This document shows, in pieces, positions 36,410-44,827 of a stretch of 64,000 bases of DNA (the stretch's first letter is position 1; the number at the start of each line of letters is the position of its first letter). This stretch comes from Rossellomorea aquimaris (GTDB lineage Bacteria; Bacillota; Bacilli; Bacillales; Bacillaceae_B). A model generated the notes under the pieces. The model did no database searches. It worked only from the letters and a program-made list of their open reading frames with translations, and was not told the DNA's origin. Both the position numbers and the translations under genes were made by a program. Location of the stretch: the NCBI RefSeq assembly GCF_003315075.1, contig NZ_QNRJ01000006.1:186001-250000 (forward strand). Direction: 5' to 3'.

Positions 36410-37360
36410 ATGATCGATCAACTCATACCAGCAGTCATTGCTTTTATACTAGTCTCAGTCCTATCTCCACAATTCATTGCTCTCTTAAGAAGATTAAATC
36501 TCCTGCAGCCGATACGAAAAGAGCTTCCTTCCAATCATCAAATAAAAAAGGGTACACCGTTAATGTTTGGAATCATTCTCTTTATCGGAATCATCGTATC
36601 CTTATTTTTTTCACCTACGCCCCTGATGTTTTTCTTGGCCATTACCTACATTCTTTTCAGCTTCATTGGCTTTTTGGATGATTTTTGGAAAGCGTCACGT
36701 CAAGATCCCGGCGGTGTATCAAGTAGAACGAAGCTTATCTTCCAATTTCTATTTACCGGTACCCTGCTTTACTACCTGATGAATGCACAAGGGATTGATA
36801 CGACCATCGGTATCTATCAAGATTTCTCTATTGATCTTCCAATGGCCTTATATCTCATCGTAATTACCTTATTCGTCGTGGCCTCTGCCAATGCGATTAA
36901 TTTTACTGACGGCTTGGACGGTCTATTAGGAGTGGTCGCGATCCCTACCTATTTTTTCTTTTTTATGATTTCGGACAGTAGTGAGGTCCAGCTTTTTTGT
37001 TTAGTCATGATCGGATGCTTGCTCGGCTTTCTCATCTATAATATCTTTCCTGCCCGGGCTTTTATGGGGGATACAGGATCATTGGCGATAGGGGGCTCCC
37101 TTTCATTTCTTGCCGTTATTGAAAAAGTGGAGATTCTCATTCCCCTCCTATTCTTTATCTACTTTGCTGAACAACTTTCGGTCATTCTACAGGTGGCTTC
37201 ATTTAAATCGAGGGGTAAGCGAATCTTCAGAATGACTCCGATTCATTATCATTACGGGTTAAAATATGGATGGGGTGAAACGACCATTGTGACCGCCTTT
37301 GGATTTGTTTCGTGGATATGTACGTTTATCTGTTTCGCGTATTGGAAGTTTGTTCTCTAG
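36410..37360 (+). CDS. MraY-like phospho-N-acetylmuramoyl-pentapeptide transferase paralogue
   Basis: 316 residues with about ten transmembrane segments. MraY-family motifs in order: KKGTPLMFG (HxxKxGTP.MGG region), FIGFLDDFWK (Asp-Asp), ANAINFTDGLDGLLG, FMGDTGSLAIGG and FRMTPIHYHYGLKYGWGE (MSPIHHHFEL region). MraY attaches phospho-MurNAc-pentapeptide to undecaprenyl phosphate. It is not in a dcw cluster, and its His motif (IHYHY instead of IHHHF) is diverged, so it is probably an additional copy that could use a related sugar nucleotide. RBS AAAGGAGAAG; own terminator. Confidence 0.82.
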   Translation: MIDQLIPAVIAFILVSVLSPQFIALLRRLNLLQPIRKELPSNHQIKKGTPLMFGIILFIGIIVSLFFSPTPLMFFLAITYILFSFIGFLDDFWKASRQDPGGVSSRTKLIFQFLFTGTLLYYLMNAQGIDTTIGIYQDFSIDLPMALYLIVITLFVVASANAINFTDGLDGLLGVVAIPTYFFFFMISDSSEVQLFCLVMIGCLLGFLIYNIFPARAFMGDTGSLAIGGSLSFLAVIEKVEILIPLLFFIYFAEQLSVILQVASFKSRGKRIFRMTPIHYHYGLKYGWGETTIVTAFGFVSWICTFICFAYWKFVL

Positions 37361-37370
37361 CCGCATGATA

Positions 37371-37414
37371 AAAGGACAAAGGAGCTTCAGTAGTTTGAAG
37401 CTCCTTTGTCCTTT
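37371..37414. terminator. Bidirectional terminator between the MraY-like gene and the hydrolase
   Basis: Very strong 19-bp stem AAAGGACAAAGGAGCTTCA / TGAAGCTCCTTTGTCCTTT with a six-base loop, between convergent genes. The loop side has A and T runs in both directions. Confidence 0.88.
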
Positions 37415-37427
37415 AGATTTATTCCCT

Positions 37428-38270
37428 TCAGACCAAATGAAAAGAGTCTTTCACCATCCCGCTGAACTTTTCTTGTTCTTCTAAATGAGGTGAATGGTTA
37501 CTATTTTCAAAGATATAAAATGTTGAATTGGGAACAAGATTGAAAATCTCTTCTGAATATACAAATGGGCATTGAGAGTCGTGTTTTCCACAAAAAACGA
37601 TGGTCGGGGTATTAATTTTCGAAATGTCCTCTCTGATATCATACGTTGGCAGTTCGTTAGAAGCATAATACTCTAAACGTTTTTGAACCACTTTTCCACT
37701 GCTTGGCTTAGAAAAGTATTCATCAAATCTGCTTGGGTCATTCAACGACATTTTCGTCCATTCCCTGCCTGCTTGTACCCGTTCTTCTTTTGTTGCATCA
37801 TCGGATTTCAGGATGGAAAATACCTCTTTCAATCGATTGTTATTAGGATTTTCATCACAATAAATACTTTCCTGATCGTTCACATACTCATTTGTAGCTG
37901 AAGCCCCACCTACAATTAATCGATTTAGAGAATCGGGATGACCAGCAGCATAAACCAGCCCTAACATTCCACCTGTGGAATGGCCGGCAAAGTTCCAGCT
38001 GTCATATCCTAAAGCTGATCGGATGGATTCCAGATCCTTGCTGGTTTCACTCATACTTAGCTCTTCCTCATCTTGAATCTCAGTGGATTTCCCCGTTTCT
38101 TTCAAGTTGACCAGGTACACTTTAAAATCTTCCACAAACCGGTCAGCGAAATGGTAGCCTCGCTTGTTAAACTCGCTATATAGATGAGTCACACATAATG
38201 GTTCCCCATGTCCCGCCTCAAAGATTTCGAAATCCCCTCGATCTGTTTGGATCAGCTTTTGTTGCCACAT
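37428..38270 (-). CDS. Alpha/beta hydrolase, proline iminopeptidase-like (paralogue 2)
   Basis: 280 residues, same layout as the protein at 13102-13974: PLCVTHLYSEFNKRGYHF, NLKETGKS, NFAGHSTGGMLGLVYAAG with the nucleophile Ser, TPTIVFCGKHDSQCP, and FENSNHSPHLEE with the catalytic His. Start ATG after GGGGGAG. Single gene. The two copies are clearly paralogous but distant enough to be old. Substrate unknown. Confidence 0.85.
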   Translation of the reverse strand: MWQQKLIQTDRGDFEIFEAGHGEPLCVTHLYSEFNKRGYHFADRFVEDFKVYLVNLKETGKSTEIQDEEELSMSETSKDLESIRSALGYDSWNFAGHSTGGMLGLVYAAGHPDSLNRLIVGGASATNEYVNDQESIYCDENPNNNRLKEVFSILKSDDATKEERVQAGREWTKMSLNDPSRFDEYFSKPSSGKVVQKRLEYYASNELPTYDIREDISKINTPTIVFCGKHDSQCPFVYSEEIFNLVPNSTFYIFENSNHSPHLEEQEKFSGMVKDSFHLV

Positions 38271-38576
38271 ACTTTCTCCCCCACTCTGTTTTGTCTGTAT
38301 CGTTAATTTAGATTTATTGGGTATTTTTTCTTAAACACTACTACCTATTAGACGGGAGCCAAAAGAGAATAGTTTCAATTATTCTGTTAACTTTCGTTTT
38401 AATCCATTTGAAACGGTACAGCTGCAGATCATTATCTATTGCTGTTTGTTATAATCTCTTCCTTTAGAACCTCTGCAACATCTGTTTGAGCCGATTCATG
38501 AAGCACCGTTTAAGTATTTTATACTTCTAATAGAAGACACAGCTTTCGAAGAAGCAGGATAATTATGAGGAGAAAA
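38271..38576. other. Intergenic DNA between hydrolase and the small ORF
   Basis: About 300 bases with no frame, repeat or strong hairpin that I can support. It contains the promoter region of the hydrolase on the minus strand, but no clear -35/-10 pair. Confidence 0.4.
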
Positions 38577-38717
38577 ATGAATGAAGAAAGATTCAGGAGT
38601 TTCATTTCAGATTCGAGAGAAAACCACGGGGCGGGCAGGTTGGGTCATGCTATTTATTGTACCAACGTACCTGCCCGCCTTGGCTTGATGAATTTCTATA
38701 CTTATGAAATAAGTTGA
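38577..38717 (+). CDS. Possible 46-residue ORF with a good RBS
   Basis: ATG at 38577, four bases after GAGGAG, to TGA at 38715-38717. The middle of the frame contains the 11-bp inverted repeat at 38630-38679, so it could be translated from a structured RNA. The peptide (starting MNEERFRSFISDSREN) shows no family. It may also be chance. Confidence 0.3.
   Translation: MNEERFRSFISDSRENHGAGRLGHAIYCTNVPARLGLMNFYTYEIS
38630..38679. repeat. GC-rich 11-bp inverted repeat
   Basis: GGCGGGCAGGT (38630-38640) pairs with ACCTGCCCGCC (38669-38679) over a 28-base loop that contains an extra TTGG/CCAA pair. No T-run on either strand, so not a standard terminator; much more GC-rich than its surroundings. 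Confidence 0.65.
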
Positions 38718-38773
38718 TTTAGAGCAGCCCCAAATAAGATATAGAACTTTATTTGAGTAAAACTCTTATACTT

Positions 38774-39047
38774 CTAACGAAAACTTATATGATCTGCAAG
38801 CAAATGTATTAATCCCTCAGCTGTCTCTTTTTTACTACTATACTTTATTGGTAATTGAAATGTAGAAACAATAAAATGTTCTGATTCTTCACCATAGAGC
38901 GAACCTGTTTTATTAGCAACCACCAATTCCGCTTTGGAAGTCCTCATTCTAAGCTTTGCCCTTTCGAACAAGTACTCATGATCATCTGTATGCTCTAACT
39001 TAAATCCGACAAGTAAACAGGACCTTTTTTCCTTTTAATAGACTCAT
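38774..39047 (-). pseudogene. CoaB/DFP-type flavoprotein gene with a large internal deletion
   Basis: ATG 39047, after AGAAGGTGA, begins MSLLKGKKVLFT, which looks like the start of a phosphopantothenate-cysteine ligase (DFP) protein (KGKKVLITSGGT). The sequence then jumps, out of frame, to the C-terminal part of the same family: LLVGFKLEHTDDHEYLFERA and KAELVVANKTGSLYG, ending at 38774. In relatives these parts are separated by well over a hundred residues. It is a deletion relic; the main coaBC gene would be elsewhere. Confidence 0.7.
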
Positions 39048-39070
39048 ATATTCACCTTCTGCATTCTTCC

Positions 39071-39349
39071 TTATTGGTATCTAATCTTCCTATAAACTCC
39101 GACTCCCAGGTAATATAAGAGACCAATCCCCATTATGATTACTCCATAGACCATAAATCCCAATCCTTCAAATCCTCTGATAAAGACAATTCCTATTACA
39201 AAGGATATATAACCTATTGTTGATATGGATAAGGGGATAATGAATCCTCTTTTATTTTTGGCCATGAAGAAATGAATAAAACTCAAAATCAAAATGGCAG
39301 CCAGGACTGATACAGCAATTACTGCATCTCCATAATACTTCCACCACAT
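39071..39349 (-). CDS. Hypothetical membrane protein
   Basis: 92 residues with three hydrophobic segments (AVIAVSVLAAILILSFIHFF, IIPLSISTIGYISFVIGIVF, GVIIMGIGLLYYLGVGVY). It may belong to the YesK-like small membrane proteins but this is uncertain. RBS GGGGGTAG before the ATG. It lies 23 bases upstream of the CoaB-like relic, same strand. Confidence 0.6.
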   Translation of the reverse strand: MWWKYYGDAVIAVSVLAAILILSFIHFFMAKNKRGFIIPLSISTIGYISFVIGIVFIRGFEGLGFMVYGVIIMGIGLLYYLGVGVYRKIRYQ

Positions 39350-39474
39350 GAAAATCTACCCCCTTTCGTATTATCTTTCGACTGTTACCAAGTAAAGGTT
39401 GTGTCACGTATATACCTCTTTCAGTTAATTAAAAAGATCATCATCTTTGTACGAGGTGATGGGAAGTCTAATTT

Positions 39475-39774
39475 TTAATGATTGGATTTGTTTGTTATGG
39501 CTAATAACACCTCGTATACGTAAGCCTCATCAGCCCCTCTTCTCACTTCATCCCCAATCAATGAATAGAGAATTGAGTCCTCTAATTCTCTGGCCACTTC
39601 TCTTTGCTCATACAAAGTCTCGAATATGTCACGGAACGTTACCACTTTTGTTTCAGTTGTAACGTTTTTATTCTGTTCAAACATATACAGTTTTGCGTGA
39701 GCTATTATATCCGAGATATTTGCCAATAGGACGATGAAAATGACCACACCTAGTATGATACTGATTTTCCTCAA
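39475..39774 (-). CDS. Hypothetical single-pass membrane protein
   Basis: About 99 residues from TTG 39774, seven bases after AGGGGGAG; the ATG at 39792 is an alternative. One N-terminal transmembrane helix (ISIILGVVIFIVLLANI) and a soluble charged helical part (RDIFETLYEQREVARELEDS). No family recognised. Confidence 0.55.
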   Translation of the reverse strand: MRKISIILGVVIFIVLLANISDIIAHAKLYMFEQNKNVTTETKVVTFRDIFETLYEQREVARELEDSILYSLIGDEVRRGADEAYVYEVLLAITNKSNH

Positions 39775-39833
39775 AGATATGCTCCCCCTCATACCCTAAA
39801 TCAATCCTGAATAATGTGATTCTGTTTTATTGT

Positions 39834-40358
39834 TTAACGTTCAGAACTCAAATACCGCTCCTTAATCAACCTTCGATGATGATTTTCATGCCCGGCAATA
39901 ATGTACGCAATCGCACGGGCTGTCACTTCTGAACCGTTTGCGTTTCCACGCCGGCGCAACGATTCTTCATCCATGCTGCTTAGAAGAAGAATGGTGTGTT
40001 GGCGGACAAGAGCTTGATGATGTAAAAGGTCCGATAATGAAAAGCGATTGAACTGCCCTCTTTTCACATACTCATCATCATTATATCCAGGAAGCATTTC
40101 CTGTTCTCCCCTGCCGATACTGAGAAGGCGGTAGCACATAATGCGCTCCGTATCGGTTATGTGGCCGATGACTTCCTTGATGGTCCATTTTCCCGGAGCA
40201 TACTTAAATTCTGCCGTTTCCTCACTTAAGTCTTTCAACAGTTTCTTGGTTTTCTTTTGTTGATCATCAAGAATCTGGAGCAGGTCTCCATCTGGGACAT
40301 TGTTTACATATTCCTTATAATATGGGGGATATTCGTTTGTTTCTGGCTTCTTCAACAT
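39834..40358 (-). CDS. DinB-family protein
   Basis: 174 residues. EVIGHITDTERIMCYRLLSI and HENHHRRLIKERYL carry the three His ligands of the DinB fold, with FKYAPGKWTIKE before them. Start ATG 40358 after AAAGGAG; the frame to 40379 overlaps the preceding GNAT stop. It is translated from the same message as the GNAT gene, which ends at 40364. Function of the family member unknown. Confidence 0.85.
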   Translation of the reverse strand: MLKKPETNEYPPYYKEYVNNVPDGDLLQILDDQQKKTKKLLKDLSEETAEFKYAPGKWTIKEVIGHITDTERIMCYRLLSIGRGEQEMLPGYNDDEYVKRGQFNRFSLSDLLHHQALVRQHTILLLSSMDEESLRRRGNANGSEVTARAIAYIIAGHENHHRRLIKERYLSSER

Positions 40359-40363
40359 AGCTT

Positions 40364-41290
40364 CTACTCCTTTACACATGCTAAATGCATATCAATGATC
40401 GATTTACTTCTAAGAAACCCAAGATCTTCATAAAGTTTAATCGCTGAATTATCCTTAATGACAGATAAGCGGGTAGCCGGATACCCTGCACTCGAAGAAT
40501 GGATCGAATGGGTTAACAAATATCGTCCAAGCCCCCTCTGTTGGTGATCAGGGTCCACGACTAAACTCATGATAAGAGGATAGTCTTCAAATTCCATGTG
40601 CAGACAGACACCCACAATGTTGTTAGTGCGATGATCGATCACAACTCTTGAACACTCATCCATGATTTTATTATGTTTATGTTGATTGATAAATTCGTTT
40701 ACGTGGAGAAGATAATCCTCTTTCGTTCCGATTTGCTTATACGCCGGATTGGCTCTATAGGCTTTCATGAGTAAACATGCGATATCATTCGCATCTCCAC
40801 GTGAAACAGCCCTTGAACTATACCCTTCAGGGAGAATGGCCTTCATTGGTTCCGTCGGACGGATCATCCATACATTCACTTCATGAATCTTGCATCCTAG
40901 TTGTTTATACGCTGCCACATCTTCTTCTACCACTTCTCTTACAATGATTTTATCTTCAGTAGTCGATATCTTTTTAACATAGTTTAATAGCTTCTGGACC
41001 AACCCTTCATAATCCTTATAGGGTGGCACAACAAATAAATCCGACATGAAATTAGGTTTTAGAAATGCACCGCCAATAATGGTATCGCCATCCATGATGA
41101 AATATCCGCAGTCAAAAATGGATGCGACTTCTATTAACGACTCAGAGGACCTTCTAAAATAGGAATCTGCATTTTTTTGTCCATGATAAATGGAATAGTA
41201 CCGTATGTATTCTTTGGGTTCTTGATAAACTAATCTTAATCCGTCTTCTAGTTTAATAAGTTGTTTCAAAGATTGACCTTGCTCACTCAT
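40364..41290 (-). CDS. GNAT N-acetyltransferase, two-domain
   Basis: 308 residues: an N-terminal degenerate GNAT-like half (FDCGYFIMDGDTIIGGAFL) and a C-terminal active half with SLVVDPDHQQRGLGRYLLTH and KDNSAIKLYEDLGFLRSK. Two-domain GNATs of this kind acetylate small molecules or peptides; substrate unknown. RBS AAAGGGCG before the ATG. The 41-bp repeat copy A lies 41 bases upstream. Confidence 0.8.
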   Translation of the reverse strand: MSEQGQSLKQLIKLEDGLRLVYQEPKEYIRYYSIYHGQKNADSYFRRSSESLIEVASIFDCGYFIMDGDTIIGGAFLKPNFMSDLFVVPPYKDYEGLVQKLLNYVKKISTTEDKIIVREVVEEDVAAYKQLGCKIHEVNVWMIRPTEPMKAILPEGYSSRAVSRGDANDIACLLMKAYRANPAYKQIGTKEDYLLHVNEFINQHKHNKIMDECSRVVIDHRTNNIVGVCLHMEFEDYPLIMSLVVDPDHQQRGLGRYLLTHSIHSSSAGYPATRLSVIKDNSAIKLYEDLGFLRSKSIIDMHLACVKE

Positions 41291-41330
41291 GTTTTTCGCC
41301 CTTTCTCTTCAGCTCTACTCTGACCCTTTA

Positions 41331-41371
41331 ACTTAATACCAATTATTTCAAATTCAAACGGGTTACTCAAG
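41331..41371. repeat. 41-bp dispersed element, copy A
   Basis: ACTTAATACCAATTATTTCA, then AA, 11 variable bases and TACTCAAG. The same architecture occurs at 44735, 48599 and 55379, always with 11 variable bases. Lies 41 bases upstream of a minus-strand GNAT gene. Confidence 0.85.
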
Positions 41372-41412
41372 TAAATGGTCGAAAAAAATGATGAAAGTTC
41401 CCTATCTAGATA

Positions 41413-41455
41413 ACAAAAAGAACATTGGGGGTATAAGCTCTTCCCAATGTTCTTT
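41413..41455 (-). terminator. Terminator of the 415-residue membrane protein gene
   Basis: 13-bp stem AAAGAACATTGGG / CCCAATGTTCTTT, loop of 13 bases, T-run on the minus strand. Confidence 0.82.
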
Positions 41456-41485
41456 ATCTTCAATTAACCTGCCTTATCGTATTTT

Positions 41486-42733
41486 CTAATTAAAAAGTAA
41501 AGGAAAAGTAAATATTACGAAAGCCGCCCAAAGTCCGTAGACCGGCAAATACTTAGTAACGGAATCTTGGATGGTTGAAGGTCCGGATTTGTTTTGTAGA
41601 AAACGCATATAGGAGAACATAATCCAAATTAGATTTGCCCAGATAAGGATGTTTACACCTAAAACAGCAAGTCTGTTTGGAGTAATCCCATAAGAAGAAA
41701 GTCTGAACACGATGGCTGACAATGCCACACTGTCAATGATAAGGGCAAGAACAATCAGGGCAAAATTTATATAGTCTGAAATGGTTTTTTTCTCATCTGA
41801 GTCGCTTTCGGTAATGGAAAATATGGTAACGACCAATACACCAAGGAGTATTCCGTTGAAGGCTATCAGGAAATTACGGTCCAAGAATGGATTTTTTCCG
41901 AGCCATATAACCGCAATAAGATAGACCAACAATGTGATCAGGACAAGAGGGCTAAAAATTTTAGCTAGATAGGGTGTAATATTCTTAGCAAGTTTAAGGT
42001 TCATTGATACCAGGTAGGCAGCCACAATAGCGAGAGAGGAAGCACCAAATAAAACGACATTGCTAAAATAAAATTCCTCTATTTGCAAGCCGATAAAGCT
42101 GAATAACTGCATGGTTAATGCCGCCAGTACCATTCCACTCACAGCCATGCTGGCGTAGAGAATACTAAATTCCAAATTAAATTTGATATAGGCTAATCTA
42201 GTACTACCTTTTGAATACTCATTTCCTGTAAATGCAATCCCTAACACGATCCATAAGAATATGGGCATGTGTAAATAAGTAAGGATAATACTGTCTTTAT
42301 CATTTAAAGGCAGCATATTAAGATAAACCCCGGAAATCAGGAACAACCCTACAAGGGAATAAACAACACTTTTTTTCGGGGTATTTTTGTAAACAAAATA
42401 GGTAGCAATAAAAGGAATGATACCAAAGGCGAGGTTAATTGGAGCAATCACTTCCTGTTCGACAAAATGAAAAATGATCCTGGTCAATATCCCTGCCATA
42501 ATGGCTAAAATGCCCATGAATATAAAATCTTTTTGAACCTTGGAAGATTTTTCTGTATTTGCTGCCTCTTTATAATTCAATCTTTCATACCAAACGCCAA
42601 GGACCTGAGAATCAGGATTGTGTTCCCATGCCTGTAAGAAGGAATTTTTAAAAGCTTTTGGGTCTTTTCTATATATTCTCTCCAGTTCATGAGGATTGGT
42701 CATGTTTTCAATAATCACGTTGTTAAATTCCAT
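41486..42733 (-). CDS. Large polytopic membrane protein, unknown
   Basis: 415 residues. An N-terminal soluble part of 65 residues with a leucine-rich FKNSFLQAWEHNPDSQVLGV, then about ten transmembrane segments in a uniform arrangement. Resembles DUF4153/DUF2157-like membrane proteins by hydropathy only; no motif identifies it. RBS GGGGAGG before the ATG. Own terminator. Divergent from the hydrolase gene at 43056. Confidence 0.7.
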   Translation of the reverse strand: MEFNNVIIENMTNPHELERIYRKDPKAFKNSFLQAWEHNPDSQVLGVWYERLNYKEAANTEKSSKVQKDFIFMGILAIMAGILTRIIFHFVEQEVIAPINLAFGIIPFIATYFVYKNTPKKSVVYSLVGLFLISGVYLNMLPLNDKDSIILTYLHMPIFLWIVLGIAFTGNEYSKGSTRLAYIKFNLEFSILYASMAVSGMVLAALTMQLFSFIGLQIEEFYFSNVVLFGASSLAIVAAYLVSMNLKLAKNITPYLAKIFSPLVLITLLVYLIAVIWLGKNPFLDRNFLIAFNGILLGVLVVTIFSITESDSDEKKTISDYINFALIVLALIIDSVALSAIVFRLSSYGITPNRLAVLGVNILIWANLIWIMFSYMRFLQNKSGPSTIQDSVTKYLPVYGLWAAFVIFTFPLLFN

Positions 42734-42882
42734 CGTAATACCTCCCCTAATAATTAATAATTACCTCCAAACTGTTTAACTGTCTTCGTCATTTTTGTAT
42801 TCCAAAATATCCAAGCTGACACTCTAAAGCCTTACAAATTGCTTCCAAGGTGGATAATTTATTCTGTTATTGATTTTAATAT

Positions 42883-42960
42883 AATATTTATTGTTTTACA
42901 ATAAATATTTATTAATTTTTAAAATAATTTTATTGTTATTAATAAAAATTAATAACAATA
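42883..42960. promoter_or_regulatory. AT-rich divergent region with two perfect inverted repeats
   Basis: AATATTTATTG / CAATAAATATT (42883-42909, loop of 5) and TATTGTTATTAAT / ATTAATAACAATA (42931-42960, loop of 4). The stretch is nearly free of G and C for about 100 bases between the divergent genes at 41486-42733 and 43056. It could hold operators; no regulator is next to it. Confidence 0.55.
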
Positions 42961-43055
42961 CCTAAATCTGCTCTGGCAGGTCAAACAGGTTTTTTGTCGA
43001 AACTTATACATGAGACATGAGACGTATGAAATTCACTAAATTGGGGGGGAACATG

Positions 43056-43625
43056 ATGGCAGAAGTTTTGTTGTTACACCATGTTTTAGGCAGAACAAAG
43101 GGGATTGAAGCAATCGCCGATCAACTGAGAGATGCGGGGCATACTGTGCATGTGCCAGATTTATTTGAAGGCCGCATATTTTCCTCATTGGAAGAAGGTT
43201 TAGGATTTGTTAAGGAAATCGGGTTTAAAGAAGTGACGGCGCGTGGCGTTCGGGCAGCCGGCGACCTTCCACGTGATGTCGTTTATGCTGGTTTTTCACT
43301 CGGTGTCCCCGCAGCACAGCAGCTCTCTCAAACTCGTGAAGGCGCAAGAGGCGCACTGTTTTTTCATGCCTGCCTCTCGACCTCGGAGTTCGAATCTCAG
43401 TGGCCTGACGACTTGCCTGTGCAAATTCATGCCATGAGTGAAGATCCTTTCTTTGTAGAAGACGGTGATATCAACGCGGCCCGTGAACTTGTGGCATCGA
43501 CCAATCACGCTGAACTTTTTCTATACGAGGGCAAGGAACACCTCTTTACCGATAGCAGTATGCCTTCTTACGATGCTGACGCGACGAAGCTTGTGATCAA
43601 GCGGGTTCTCGAGTTTCTCGCATAG
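43056..43625 (+). CDS. Dienelactone hydrolase-family protein
   Basis: 189 residues, alpha/beta hydrolase. EVLLLHHVLGRTKGI, HVPDLFEGRIFSSLEEG, YAGFSLGVPAAQQL with Ser at the nucleophile elbow (true DLHs have Cys), FFVEDGDINAARE and YEGKEHLFTD with the His. ATGATG at 43053-43058; I chose the second ATG by spacing from GGGGGG. GC content and codon use look higher than in its neighbours (GCCGAC, GGCGTT, GCGCGT codons), and the family is common in actinobacteria, which suggests transfer. Substrate unknown. Confidence 0.82.
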   Translation: MAEVLLLHHVLGRTKGIEAIADQLRDAGHTVHVPDLFEGRIFSSLEEGLGFVKEIGFKEVTARGVRAAGDLPRDVVYAGFSLGVPAAQQLSQTREGARGALFFHACLSTSEFESQWPDDLPVQIHAMSEDPFFVEDGDINAARELVASTNHAELFLYEGKEHLFTDSSMPSYDADATKLVIKRVLEFLA

Positions 43626-43703
43626 CTGTATCTTGGTCAATCACAGGGTCCATTTTAAAGGATTTTCCAAGAAGGATTTAAATCGTTAAGGTTCAATTCC
43701 TTT

Positions 43704-43735
43704 GAAGCACGGAGACGGTTCTGTGCTTCCTTTTT
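43704..43735 (+). terminator. Terminator of the DLH-family gene
   Basis: GAAGCAC / GTGCTTC stem with a 12-base loop, followed by CTTTTT. Confidence 0.7.
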
Positions 43736-43771
43736 GATTTAAAGGAAGCAATAAACAAGGAGGAACGAACA

Positions 43772-44194
43772 ATGAAACCAAGAATTACCGTATTAACTCT
43801 CGGAGTAGATGATCTGGAAAAATCACTGGAATTTTATCAAAACGGTCTACATCTTCCAACTGAAGGGATAGTTGGGAAGGAATTTGAGAATGGCGCCGTG
43901 GCTTTCTTCGATCTGCAAAATGGAGTCAAACTCGCCATCTGGGAACGAAAAAGTTTAGCGAAAGAAGCCAATGTCCCCCTCTCTCCCAGGAGTCCTTCTG
44001 AATTCACAATCGGACATAATGTAAGCAGTAGAGCGGAAGTGGATCAGGTGATGCGGGAGGCTGAAACAGCCGGGGCAACAATCACTGATCCAGCGAAGGA
44101 TACATTTTGGGGAGGATATTCTGGTCACTTCCTGGATTTAGACGGACATTTATGGGAAGTAGTTTGGAATCCACATTGGGAATTAGAGCAGTAA
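43772..44194 (+). CDS. VOC-family (glyoxalase-fold) protein
   Basis: 140 residues, two beta-alpha-beta-beta-beta modules. ITVLTLGVDDLEKSLEFYQN at the start with GVKLAIWE, and FLDLDGHLWEVVWNP at the end carry the metal-ligand positions typical of the family (the first His is missing in VLTLGV). Function unknown; such proteins act as glyoxalases, dioxygenases or resistance proteins. RBS AGGAGG. Confidence 0.83.
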   Translation: MKPRITVLTLGVDDLEKSLEFYQNGLHLPTEGIVGKEFENGAVAFFDLQNGVKLAIWERKSLAKEANVPLSPRSPSEFTIGHNVSSRAEVDQVMREAETAGATITDPAKDTFWGGYSGHFLDLDGHLWEVVWNPHWELEQ

Positions 44195-44205
44195 AGATGC
44201 TTGGT

Positions 44206-44239
44206 AAAACCAGCTCAATATTATTGTGCTGGTTTTTTC
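44206..44239 (+). terminator. Terminator of the VOC gene
   Basis: AAAACCAGC / GCTGGTTTT stem, then TTTT. Confidence 0.78.
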
Positions 44240-44349
44240 TTTCTATTCTAACTAAAAGGAGTTTGACATGTATCACATTTTCGCATGATTAAACACCTTT
44301 ATAGTAGAAGTTCGTTGTTGATTATTTTGCTCTTGTTATCCTTCAAAAA

Positions 44350-44592
44350 TTAATTATTAAGATCTTCTGCTATCTTCCGGAAGAACCCAGGCACGGGGAC
44401 ACCACTATCCATAAAATACAGCTCACTTACAATGAGAAAGAACAGTGAAAATACAATAGCAATAACAATAAAAACGGTCCATACTTTGCTATCTTTAAAT
44501 TTTCTTTCATTATGTTTCTTCTTTCTGTATAAGCTTTGCGCCATTCGCATCCGTTGGTTTTTATCTTGTTTGTGAGCATTCATAGGTTTCAT
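44350..44592 (-). CDS. Small membrane protein, unknown
   Basis: About 80 residues. A basic N-terminal part (NQRMRMAQSLYRKKKHNERK) then one transmembrane helix (FIVIAIVFSLFFLIVSELYF) and a short extracellular tail. Three starts are possible (44619 to 44583); AGGGAGG favours the ATG at 44592 or 44583. No family recognised. Confidence 0.5.
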   Translation of the reverse strand: MKPMNAHKQDKNQRMRMAQSLYRKKKHNERKFKDSKVWTVFIVIAIVFSLFFLIVSELYFMDSGVPVPGFFRKIAEDLNN

Positions 44593-44734
44593 TCCCTCCC
44601 TACTAACAATCCCTTTCAAGGATTAAGAATTTCGACAAGAATGATTCACATTACCAGTGCTTTCCTACTGAAAAATGAAAAACACTTTTCACCATGCTCC
44701 ATCTTAATTCTAACTACAAAACGGCCTTTTATAG

Positions 44735-44775
44735 ACTTAATACCAATTATTCCAAAATAAACCAGAATACTCAAG
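44735..44775. repeat. 41-bp dispersed element, copy B
   Basis: ACTTAATACCAATTATTCCA, then AA, 11 variable bases and TACTCAAG. One change from copy A in the conserved left part. Confidence 0.85.
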
Positions 44776-44827
44776 GGGAATTTCAGATAAAAGGGACTTA
44801 CCCTATTCTGGATAAGCCCCCTTCCCT

